Positions 35,786 through 41,940 of a stretch of 51,703 nt of DNA are shown in pieces. Where the stretch lies: positions 1 to 51,703 of the forward strand of contig CAISYZ010000144.1 in the NCBI GenBank assembly GCA_903889895.1, written 5' to 3'. Below the pieces are notes generated by a model, which made no database searches, was not told the origin of the DNA, and was given only the letters and a program-made list of their open reading frames with translations. A program made the position numbers and the translations under genes. This stretch comes from an uncultured Verrucomicrobia subdivision 3 bacterium (GTDB taxonomy: Bacteria > Verrucomicrobiota > Verrucomicrobiia > Limisphaerales > UBA11358). Position 1 is the stretch's first letter. The number at the start of each line of letters is the position of its first letter.

Positions 35786-35843
35786 TGTCAGTGAAACTGT
35801 CAGTGAAAACAGTAAAATGATAGTGGAAAATAGTGGCGGGTTA
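35786..35843. repeat. Right end: candidate attR
   Basis: The 22-nt copy of the left-end repeat (two TGTCAGTGAA units separated by AC) lies at 35786-35807. After it come two ATAGTGG units (35820-35826, 35831-35837) leading into CGGGTT, an inverted match to ACCCGCCCACTAT at the left end (near 22970-22983). This arrangement fits a recombinase-made junction. The exact crossover point is not determined. Confidence 0.55.
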
Positions 35844-35909
35844 AAACGGATAAACCTTTATTTTACAGGCGTTTTTGCTATTTTATTAGAACTGAATCGG
35901 ACGTTGCAG

Positions 35910-36082
35910 GTCCCAACGGGACAACCGGAAATTAGCCAGACACACCGTGTCTGGTTCGCCGAACCAAATCGAATCCGTCCTAACGGGACGGCGGAATCCA
36001 GCGTCCTTTCAGGACGCATGAATCTGGCGGGCATGTTACCAGCCACTTCGTGGCTGGCTAATTTCCACCGTCGCTGCGCGAC
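35910..36082. repeat. Array of seven tiny palindromes with mostly three-base loops
   Basis: Within 173 nt: GTCCC-AAC-GGGAC (35910-35922); CCAGACAC-ACC-GTGTCTGG (35936-35954); GGTTC-GCC-GAACC (35953-35965); CCGTCC/GGACGG with five-base loop (35975-35991); GCGTCCT-TTC-AGGACGC (36001-36017); CCAGCCAC-TTC-GTGGCTGG (36039-36057); GTCGC-TGC-GCGAC (36070-36082). All stems are perfect. No gene lies in 35657-36159. Confidence 0.85.
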
Positions 36083-36084
36083 AA

Positions 36085-36116
36085 TAAAAAACCGCAACCC
36101 CAAAATGGGATTGCGG
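36085..36116 (-). terminator. Terminator of the fibronectin-III gene
   Basis: On the minus strand CCGCAATCCC / GGGGTTGCGG (plus-strand arms 36092-36101 and 36107-36116, one mismatch) is followed by a T-rich run (AAAAAA before the hairpin on the plus strand, 36086-36091). It lies 44 nt downstream of the stop of the minus-strand gene. Confidence 0.75.
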
Positions 36117-36159
36117 CGGTGAAAATTGCGGCGCTCTTCCGAGACGCCGCCACGATTAT

Positions 36160-36852
36160 TTACGTCGCGCGTTTGCTGATGGGGCCGGCCCAGTCGCCCG
36201 CGCCGGCGGCGCCGCTGGCTTGCACGCGGAACCAGTATTCGGTGCCGCTGGTCAGGCCGGGGATGGTGCAGCTCGATTTCTTGCCGACGTAACCCTGCGT
36301 CCACGGGCCGGCGGGCGCGGTGGCCCATTGCGCGAGATGCGTCTGCACGCCGCGTTGCGGGTCCCATCCGAGGTCTACGCTGCCGGTCAAATCGCCGCCG
36401 GTGGCGTGGAAATTGGTGGGTGGATGCGGCAGGCCCACTGGCGTTTTGTCGGCCACGAGTTCCCAGCCGCCGCTGGTGAGGTCGGCGGCGTCGGTGGTGA
36501 TTTTCATCGCGCCGTTGGCGAGCGCGTGGCCGCTGTCGCTGACGTCGGCAAGGGCGTTGTCGCGGAGGATCATTTTCGCGTCGGTGTCGGCCTTGGAGGC
36601 GAGGTAGGCGTTGTTGGCGGACTCGAGGGCCGTCACTTTGGTATCCAGCGCCGTCGCGTCGGCGGCGAGCGCGGTGAATTTGGCGTTGCCGATCGTCTTG
36701 CCCGTGATTTTGCGGACGTAAGGGATGGCGTCGGTGGCGTTGGTGTGGCTGAGGTCGAATTTTATTTTGGCCATTTTGTTCTTTCTACCCGCTCCGGCCC
36801 AGACTGAACCGTCGTTCCATTTTGCGTTTGTTTGATTCCAAGTGGTAGCCAT
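36160..36852 (-). CDS. Fibronectin type III domain protein, unknown role
   Basis: A 230-aa protein. Two starts are possible: ATG 36852 (MATTWNQTNAKWNDGSVWAG) or ATG 36774 (MAKIKFDLSHTNATDAIPYV), the latter closer to the opening of related proteins. Residues about 27-135 are alpha-helical (FTALAADATALDTKVTALESANNAYLASKADTDAK). The C-terminal ~90 residues form an Fn3 module (PPTNFHATGGDLTGSVDLGWDP...LTSGTEYWFRVQASGAAGAGDWAGPISKRA). No signal peptide is seen. Such proteins are frequent in Verrucomicrobia, with no known function. A CRP-like palindrome lies 68 nt upstream of the first start. Confidence 0.75.
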   Translation of the reverse strand: MATTWNQTNAKWNDGSVWAGAGRKNKMAKIKFDLSHTNATDAIPYVRKITGKTIGNAKFTALAADATALDTKVTALESANNAYLASKADTDAKMILRDNALADVSDSGHALANGAMKITTDAADLTSGGWELVADKTPVGLPHPPTNFHATGGDLTGSVDLGWDPQRGVQTHLAQWATAPAGPWTQGYVGKKSSCTIPGLTSGTEYWFRVQASGAAGAGDWAGPISKRAT

Positions 36853-36919
36853 GGTGTCAGAGCTAATGGGATTGTTATAAGGATGGTTTAAGCCTGATGG
36901 ATTTTCCCGTCAAGCCCTA

Positions 36920-36939
36920 ATTGTGAAAAATTTCACAAT
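36920..36939. promoter_or_regulatory. CRP/FNR-like operator palindrome
   Basis: ATTGTGAAA-AA-TTTCACAAT is a perfect 9-bp palindrome that contains TGTGA-N6-TCACA, the E. coli CRP half-site layout. It lies upstream of the minus-strand fibronectin-III gene. The rest of the gap 36853-37029 shows no other structure. Binding by a CRP-family protein is inferred from the consensus only. Confidence 0.55.
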
Positions 36940-37051
36940 CTTTTGCTTAACGCCGGCTGGCGATATTTGACCAGTTGGACGGTTGGCGGGCTGTTTTTGT
37001 GGTAAGATGTTGAAGATGAGGTTGTTTTAGTGAATTCAGGCGGCCAAAATC

Positions 37052-37303
37052 AGACGCTCTTGCGCGCAAGCGTGCCTTCTTTTCTAAAAAGAGTGCTTTC
37101 TTTTTGCGAAAGAGTGCACGCTTTTCGGAAAAGAGAACACGCTTTTGCCGTGGGCGTGCACGCGGACGGGAAAAGCGTGCACGCTTCCGGCGCGGGAGAG
37201 CACGCTGGCGGGAAAAGAGGATACGCTGACGCCGTCCGCGTGCATTCTTTTCCCGTCCGCGTGTCCGCTTTTGCTGGTGGCTGACACGCTTTCGACGGAA
37301 GAG
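37052..37303. repeat. Twelve-copy imperfect 21-nt tandem repeat, open in both strands
   Basis: Twelve consecutive 21-nt units (register starts 37052, 37073, 37094 ... 37283) follow a consensus near tgcacgctttt-n-ggaaaagag. Because 21 is a multiple of three, each unit gives a heptad. On the plus strand this reads VHAFRKR-EHAFAVG-VHADGKS and so on (frame from GTG 37030 to the stop at 37284). On the minus strand it reads SVHAFPV-RVHAHGK-SVFSFPK (37287 to 37084). Neither frame has a clear start signal or partner, so coding is unproven. Confidence 0.85.
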
Positions 37304-37395
37304 GATCAGCCGACAGCGTCCGGGCGCAGTTTTTTGCAGCCGGAAGCCCCGTGGTCAGCGGCGGTTTACCGTCCCGCCGCCTTATTCATTTGACG

Positions 37396-38592
37396 ATGGC
37401 CGCTAGTGACGTCAGATTTTTCAGCGTGCAACCTCCCCGTCACTGGCTTTCGCCGGCTTTGGCCGTTGGGCTGTTGCTTTTGTGTCTGGCTGGTTCCGCC
37501 CCCGCGCAGGTGTGGGCGAAGACCGGCGCGCCGAACAAGAGTTGGATCGCCGCGGCGTCCTCCGCCGATGGCAACAAGCTGGTGGCGGCGTTTCAGGGCA
37601 GCAGCGGGGGGATTTACCTTTCCACCAACGCGGGGGCAACGTGGACGGCGGCTGCGGTTCCCGCGAAATATTGGACCGGACTCGCGTCATCGGCGGATGG
37701 TGGCGTGCTGCTGGCGGTGGCCAGTTACAATGGCACAACCGGCGGTGTTTATACTTCCACCAATTCTGGCGGCACCTGGGTGTCGAATGCGGTGCCGGTG
37801 AATTTTTATCAGATGGGCGCGACGGCGGTCTCGGCCAGCGGCAAAACGCTCATCGTGGGCGTCGTCGTTTCCAGTCCGGGGCTGGCTTATTATTCCACCA
37901 ACATGGGGGCGACGTGGAGTTCCAACGGTCTGCCCACGGGCGGTTACTGGAGTTCCGTGGCGTGCACTGGCGACGGAGCCGTTGCCAAATTGGCGGCGGA
38001 TTGGGGCGGGACGCTTTACAGCTCAACCAATGGCGGCGCGACGTGGGCGAACAATAACCTCGGCGGCAGTTCTATCCTGGTGAGTTCGGCGGATGCGTCG
38101 CATCTGTTTCTCTACGGCTCCGGCATGTCTGTCTCCACCAACTGGGGCGCGAGCTGGCAATCCGCCAGCCAGCCCAACGGTTATATGCAGCTGGCTTCGT
38201 CGTCGGACGCCAAAAGATTGGTGGGGCTTTACGCTGGTAATGTTTATGTCTCGACGGATTTCGGCGCGACGTGGCTGATGAGTTATGCGCCGAACAAGAC
38301 TTGGAAAAGCATCGGGCTGGCCGCCGACGGCACCAAAATGGTGGCCGTCCCCAGTGCCACTTCGGACGGCATCTACGTCTGGCAGCCGCCGGTATTGAAC
38401 TATACCAACAACGCCGGCAGCGTGACGCTCGCGTGGCCAACCAACGGCACCACCTTCACCTTGCAGACGTTGCCCAATCTGATGGCCACCAACTGGGTGA
38501 ACGTGGGCGGGTCCACCGTTTCCAATTCGCTGCGGCAAGTCACGCTGCCGCTGACGAATGACAGCGGCTTTTACCGGCTGCAGTCGCCCTAA
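37396..38592 (+). CDS. Secreted BNR/sortilin-like repeat protein
   Basis: A 398-aa exported protein from ATG 37396; the frame is open from 37351. The signal peptide is HWLSPALAVGLLLLCLAGSAPAQ. At least six repeats of the kind GGIYLSTNAGATWTAAAVP, GGVYTSTNSGGTWVSNAVP, LAYYSTNMGATWSSNGLP, GTLYSSTNGGATWANNNL, GNVYVSTDFGATWLMSY follow. The (S-T-D/N-x-G-x-T-W) Asp-box motif is typical of beta-propeller BNR or YCF48-like proteins. The C-terminal ~70 residues (VTLAWPTNGTTFTLQTLPNLMATNWVNVGG...YRLQSP) are the small beta domain common at the end of verrucomicrobial secreted proteins. A surface or binding role is likely; the ligand is unknown. Confidence 0.85.
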   Translation: MAASDVRFFSVQPPRHWLSPALAVGLLLLCLAGSAPAQVWAKTGAPNKSWIAAASSADGNKLVAAFQGSSGGIYLSTNAGATWTAAAVPAKYWTGLASSADGGVLLAVASYNGTTGGVYTSTNSGGTWVSNAVPVNFYQMGATAVSASGKTLIVGVVVSSPGLAYYSTNMGATWSSNGLPTGGYWSSVACTGDGAVAKLAADWGGTLYSSTNGGATWANNNLGGSSILVSSADASHLFLYGSGMSVSTNWGASWQSASQPNGYMQLASSSDAKRLVGLYAGNVYVSTDFGATWLMSYAPNKTWKSIGLAADGTKMVAVPSATSDGIYVWQPPVLNYTNNAGSVTLAWPTNGTTFTLQTLPNLMATNWVNVGGSTVSNSLRQVTLPLTNDSGFYRLQSP

Positions 38593-38663
38593 CGGCCAGC
38601 CGGCTCGAAGTTGAAATTGAAAATTCTTTCGCCGATGCAATTCAGCCGCTAGCCTTGCGGCGA

Positions 38664-39458
38664 ATGTTAGAGCAAACCGTCACCATCGCGGCGCATGAGC
38701 GGGATGCGGAAGCCTATTTCCGACTCGTCCTCCACGCGCCCGCCATCGCCCCGCTCATCCAGCCGGGACAGTTCGCGCACGTCCGCATCCTGCCGATGAA
38801 GGACGCGCTGCTGCGCCGGCCGTTCAGTATTTTCCAAGTCGGCCGCGACACGTTTTCCATCCTCTATAAAAACGTCGGCAAGGGCACGGACGCGCTGTCG
38901 CGGATGCGCGTCGGTGAGGAGTTGAGTGTCATCGCGCCGCTCGGCCACGGCTTCACCGTGCCCAAGCCGGGTGGGGAAACGCCGTTGCTCGTCGCGGGCG
39001 GCTACGGCATGGCGGCGATGTTCCTGCTGGCGCAACGCTCGCCGCAAAAGGGCATCGTCTTCGTCGGCGGCCGCCGCCGTGTGGACATTTTGTGCGAGCA
39101 AGATTTTGCCGCCATCGGCTGGGAAGTCCGCGTGGCCACCGAGGACGGCAGCCACGGCGAAAAAGGTTTTGTCACGGTGCCGCTCATTGCGGAAATTCGA
39201 AATTCGAAATTTGAAATTCGAAATTACAAATTGTTTGCCTGCGGTCCGACGCCGATGCTCAAGGCCGTCGGCAAAATCGCGGAAGATTTTAATCTGCCCG
39301 CCGAACTTTCCATGGATGAACACATGTGCTGCGGCGTCGGCACCTGCCTCGCGTGCGTCATCAAGGTGAAAACCGGCGAAGGCTGGGAATACCAGCGCAC
39401 CTGCACCGAAGGCCCGGTGTATGATTCGCGGCAGATTCTTTGGGAGGAAGCAAAATGA
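38664..39458 (+). CDS. pyrK: Dihydroorotate dehydrogenase electron-transfer subunit
   Basis: A 264-aa FAD/[2Fe-2S] protein that passes electrons from PyrD to NAD in type 1B dihydroorotate dehydrogenase. The start is ATG 38664 (a TTG three codons earlier is less likely). Features: RRPFSIF (FAD binding), GKGTDALSRM, APLGHGF, LLVAGGYGMAAMFLLAQ (NAD-binding), LFACGPTPMLKAV and the cluster region CCGVGTCLACVIKV...RTC. The stretch IRNSKFEIRNYK before LFACGP comes from a simple repeat in DNA (39192-39231) and is probably an in-frame insertion. Its stop overlaps the pyrD start. Confidence 0.95.
   Translation: MLEQTVTIAAHERDAEAYFRLVLHAPAIAPLIQPGQFAHVRILPMKDALLRRPFSIFQVGRDTFSILYKNVGKGTDALSRMRVGEELSVIAPLGHGFTVPKPGGETPLLVAGGYGMAAMFLLAQRSPQKGIVFVGGRRRVDILCEQDFAAIGWEVRVATEDGSHGEKGFVTVPLIAEIRNSKFEIRNYKLFACGPTPMLKAVGKIAEDFNLPAELSMDEHMCCGVGTCLACVIKVKTGEGWEYQRTCTEGPVYDSRQILWEEAK
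39192..39231. repeat. GAAATTC-type short tandem repeat inside pyrK
   Basis: Four variants of GAAATTCGAA/GAAATTTGAA lie end to end. They are translated in frame as EIRNSKFEIRNYK. AT-rich repeats of this kind are normally intergenic. Confidence 0.75.
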
Positions 39459-40369
39459 ATTTATCCGTCTCGATTGGCAAACTGCGGATGCAGAATCCCG
39501 TCACCGTTGCCAGCGGCACGTTCGGCTACGGCGCGGAATACGCGCGGCTGATTGACGTGAACCAGCTTGGTGCGGTCACGGTCAAGGGCATCCGGCTCAA
39601 TCCCGTGCCCGGCAATCCCACGCCGCGCACCGCCGAAGTGTCCAGCGGTATGCTCAACGCCATCGGCCTCCAAGGGCCGGGTGTGGATGGCTTCATCAAG
39701 AAATACTGGCCGTTCCTCCGCGAACTGAAAGTGCCGACCATTATCAACATCTGGGGCACGACGGTGGAGGAATACGCCGAGGTCGCGCGCCGCTTCGATG
39801 CGCTGGGCGGTGTCGGTGCACTCGAACTCAACGTTTCCTGTCCGAACATCAAGGAAGGCGGCGCGCAGTTCGGCACGGATTGCAAACTACTTGCCCAAGT
39901 GGTTGCCGCGTGTCGTCAGGCCACGACGTTGCCGCTCATCACCAAGATGAGTCCCAACGTCCCCAACATCGCGCCGCTCGCCAAGGCCGCCGAGGAGGCC
40001 GGCAGCGATGCGCTGGCCGTGACCAACAGCTTTCCGGCAATGGCCATCGACATCCACACGCGCAAGCCCAAGCTCGCGAATGTCACCGGCGGCCTCACCG
40101 GCCCGGCCATCAAGCCGATTGCCGTGAAGCTGGTTTGGGAAGCATCCAAGGCCGTCAAGATTCCCATCATCGGCATGGGCGGCATCCAATGCGCTGACGA
40201 TGCGATTGAATTTCTCATGGCGGGTGCCACCGCCGTGGCCGTGGGCACCGCGAACTTCTACGAGCCGCAGACCGCGCTGCACGTCATCGCGGGCATCCGC
40301 GATTTCATGGCCAGAAAGAATTTGACCGACGTGAAGGAAATCACCGGCAGCTTTCTGCCCGGCAAGTGA
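39455..40369 (+). CDS. pyrD: Dihydroorotate dehydrogenase, catalytic subunit (type 1B)
   Basis: A 304-aa FMN enzyme of pyrimidine synthesis. ATG 39455 overlaps the pyrK stop (ATGA) and is preceded by a good ribosome site (gggaggaag). Features: NPVTVASGTFGYGAEY, GAVTVKGIRLNPVPGNPTPRT, LNAIGLQGPGVDGFI, ELNVSCPNIKEGG (the catalytic Cys typical of class 1), ITKMSPNV, LAVTNSFPAMAID and IIGMGGIQCADDAIEFLMAGATAVAVGTANF. Pairing with pyrK shows it is the NAD-linked 1B form. Length is normal. Confidence 0.97.
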   Translation: MNLSVSIGKLRMQNPVTVASGTFGYGAEYARLIDVNQLGAVTVKGIRLNPVPGNPTPRTAEVSSGMLNAIGLQGPGVDGFIKKYWPFLRELKVPTIINIWGTTVEEYAEVARRFDALGGVGALELNVSCPNIKEGGAQFGTDCKLLAQVVAACRQATTLPLITKMSPNVPNIAPLAKAAEEAGSDALAVTNSFPAMAIDIHTRKPKLANVTGGLTGPAIKPIAVKLVWEASKAVKIPIIGMGGIQCADDAIEFLMAGATAVAVGTANFYEPQTALHVIAGIRDFMARKNLTDVKEITGSFLPGK

Positions 40370-40372
40370 ACC

Positions 40373-40729
40373 ATGTTTGAACATCACAACAAACCGCTCC
40401 TGCCGCGGCGCATTTTCTATCGGCGCGTTTTCCGCAATGCGCTGTTCGGCCTGGCCTTCATTCTGGTTTCACTCGGCTTCGGCATGGCCGGCTACCACTT
40501 CATCGAACAGATGCCGTGGCTCGACGCGTTTCTCAATGCCGCGATGATCTTGTCCGGCATGGGGCCGGTGGGCACGTTGCAGACGGACGCGGGCAAGTTC
40601 TTCGCCGGCTGCTATGCGCTTTACAGCGGGCTGGCGCTGGTCACGTCCATCGGCATCATCTTCGCGCCCGTGTTGCATCGCTTCCTGCACAAGTTCCACC
40701 TCGAGGACACGGACGACTCCCCGACGTGA
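40373..40729 (+). CDS. Small two-helix membrane protein, ion-channel-like
   Basis: A 118-aa protein with two membrane segments (NALFGLAFILVSLGFGMAGYHFI and CYALYSGLALVTSIGIIFAPVL). Between them lies a re-entrant-looking loop WLDAFLNAAMILSGMGPVGTLQTDAGKF. The two-helix/pore-loop layout with a glycine-rich GMGPVG recalls bacterial 2-TM channels, but the canonical potassium filter TVGYG is absent. It starts 3 nt after pyrD and is probably co-transcribed. The function is unknown and the channel idea is inference. Confidence 0.65.
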   Translation: MFEHHNKPLLPRRIFYRRVFRNALFGLAFILVSLGFGMAGYHFIEQMPWLDAFLNAAMILSGMGPVGTLQTDAGKFFAGCYALYSGLALVTSIGIIFAPVLHRFLHKFHLEDTDDSPT

Positions 40730-40789
40730 GCTTTTTTCGCTGACAACCGGCGAAACTCCGCCAGAATGTCCGTTCACTGATTTATCATT

Positions 40790-41218
40790 ATGCAAGCCAC
40801 CCGCATTCTCCCCGACCTGCAAGCCTCGCTCCTGTGCGAGGAAGTCCGCCAGGAAGTCAACGGCAACCTCTTTCTCATCGGCGTCGTCAACGTCATCCGG
40901 CTGCCGCAGCTCCCGCTCACCGCCGCGCGCATCTGCGTCTTCAACCGTTGGACCGCCGGCATCGGCGACTTCAACCAGTCGGTGCGCCTGATTGCGCCGG
41001 ACCAGACCACCGTGGTCAGCAAAGGGGAAATGAAGTTCGAGCTGCGCGACCCCGGCGCGAGCGCCACCAACGTGATGTTCTTCGGCAATGTGAAGTTCGA
41101 AACCGCCGGCACCTACTACGTGGAAGTGCTCGTGGACGACGTGATGAAGCTGCGCTATCCCGTGCCGCTGGTGGTGCAGCCCATGCCCACCCAGCCGCCC
41201 ACCGCCGGCAAGGCGTGA
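40790..41218 (+). CDS. Conserved hypothetical protein, DUF6941-like
   Basis: A 142-aa soluble protein without signal peptide. Pattern: LLCEEVRQEVNGNLFLIGVVNVIRLPQLPLTAARICVFNRWTAGIGDFNQSVRLIAPDQ, then beta strands MFFGNVKFETAGTYYVEVLVDDVMKLRYPVPLVV. This order (GxxxLIGV near the N-terminus, a G-x-G-x-F strand, C-terminal GTYYVEVLVD) agrees with proteins annotated DUF6941, single-domain beta proteins of unknown function. The Pro-rich end is probably flexible. It lies 60 nt after the membrane-protein gene. Confidence 0.65.
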   Translation: MQATRILPDLQASLLCEEVRQEVNGNLFLIGVVNVIRLPQLPLTAARICVFNRWTAGIGDFNQSVRLIAPDQTTVVSKGEMKFELRDPGASATNVMFFGNVKFETAGTYYVEVLVDDVMKLRYPVPLVVQPMPTQPPTAGKA

Positions 41219-41741
41219 GCCACGCCGCTTGGGATTGATATAAGTTAGTTGGGGCGATTACCCTCATGCTGGCCTTTTCCCTCAAGGAGAAGGAACAGCC
41301 GTGGCATTTTTTATTTCCGCGTTCCAGCTTCGCGTGCATCCCTTTGCCTGCTTTTTTCAAAAGGCGGCAACCGTTGCTCTTTCGCTTTGGGGAGCAGGCT
41401 GGGATGCGGGAAGTGTTTTTACCAATTACCTTTCCTCCAGTCTTCGCCTTCGCTGACTGGCGGAACAAATCTTTCATCACCGCGCCCATGAGGCGTTGCC
41501 GGTCGGGGCCGACCTTCGCTTCGTAAACCGCCCGTTGCGCCGGGTCGGCCAGAATGGCTTTGGCTTGTTGCACAATTTCCCGGAAGAGCTGCACCTGCGC
41601 GGTTTGTTTCGGGCTTAAAATCCGCCGCGAGAAATCCTGTAGGGGGCTCTCAAAGGTTTGCCCGTGCATCCAGCGGAAAACGAGTTTCCCCACTTTGCCG
41701 CGAATCCGGGCCACGGAAGCGTTGAGTTCAACGCGGGCCAT
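41016..41741 (-). CDS. Hypothetical protein whose 3' end runs into repeat DNA
   Basis: From ATG 41741 the first ~95 codons (MARVELNASVARIRGKVGKLVFRWMHGQTF...VQLFREIVQQAKAILADPAQRAVYEAKVGPDRQRLMGAVMKDLFRQ) look like a real, mostly helical protein. From about 41455 downward the frame passes through a palindromic repeat (41336-41407) and other non-coding sequence. It stops only at 41016, inside the convergent DUF6941-like gene. The natural stop has probably been lost by repeat insertion, so the C-terminal ~145 residues are likely artificial. I do not recognise the family. Confidence 0.5.
   Translation of the reverse strand: MARVELNASVARIRGKVGKLVFRWMHGQTFESPLQDFSRRILSPKQTAQVQLFREIVQQAKAILADPAQRAVYEAKVGPDRQRLMGAVMKDLFRQSAKAKTGGKVIGKNTSRIPACSPKRKSNGCRLLKKAGKGMHAKLERGNKKCHGCSFSLREKASMRVIAPTNLYQSQAAWLTPCRRWAAGWAWAAPPAARDSAASSRRPRALPRSRCRRFRTSHCRRTSRWWRSRRGRAARTSFPLC
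41336..41407. repeat. MITE/REP-like palindromic element
   Basis: Ends GCATCCC (41336-41342) and GGGATGC (41401-41407) are inverted repeats. Inside them a second inverted pair GCCTGCT (41346-41352) / AGCAGGC (41393-41399) extends the stem. A typical dispersed-repeat phrase CCTTTTCCCTCAAGGAGAAGG lies nearby (about 41273-41293). The gap 41219-41455 otherwise holds nothing recognisable. Confidence 0.6.
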
Positions 41742-41940
41742 AATGTGGAATCTCGCACCAACGGCCGGTTTTGCAAGTCCGCCCCCGCCCAATCTGGTCT
41801 TGGCCTGATGCGCTCTGTCTCCGTGTTCGGTCTTTGAGTGGTCTTTGCTGACTCCGCTCGTCCTCCGGGGGTGGTGGCTGGGCGGTTGCGCTTCCCTTGA
41901 CTCATCCGCTTTCACGCCTAAACTCTGCGCCGGCAATTGT

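Larger units (their letters stand above)
22900..35807 (+). mobile_element. Putative integrated element (~12.9 kb) with recombinase, HUH Rep and type I R-M cargo
   Basis: Two near-identical 22-nt direct repeats, at 22900-22921 and 35786-35807 (each two TGTCAGTGAA units, one mismatch between copies), bracket a set of genes unlike the chromosomal ones outside. The set is a tyrosine recombinase reading inward from the left end, a small HTH protein, an HUH replication initiator, hsdM-hsdS-ATPase-hsdR and small accessory proteins. Base composition inside varies strongly (the ATPase is AT-rich). Integrase next to one end and a defence operon as cargo are typical of genomic islands. Conjugation or capsid genes are not seen, so it may be mobilised by other means. 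Exact boundaries are uncertain by tens of bases. Confidence 0.7.

Noticed and set aside
35910..36082. Integron attC cassette sites or tRNA-like genes
   Set aside because: The stems are far too short, have no attC consensus ends, and no integron integrase or tRNA features are present.
37052..37303. CRISPR array
   Set aside because: Units are directly adjacent 21-mers without spacers, and no cas gene is nearby.
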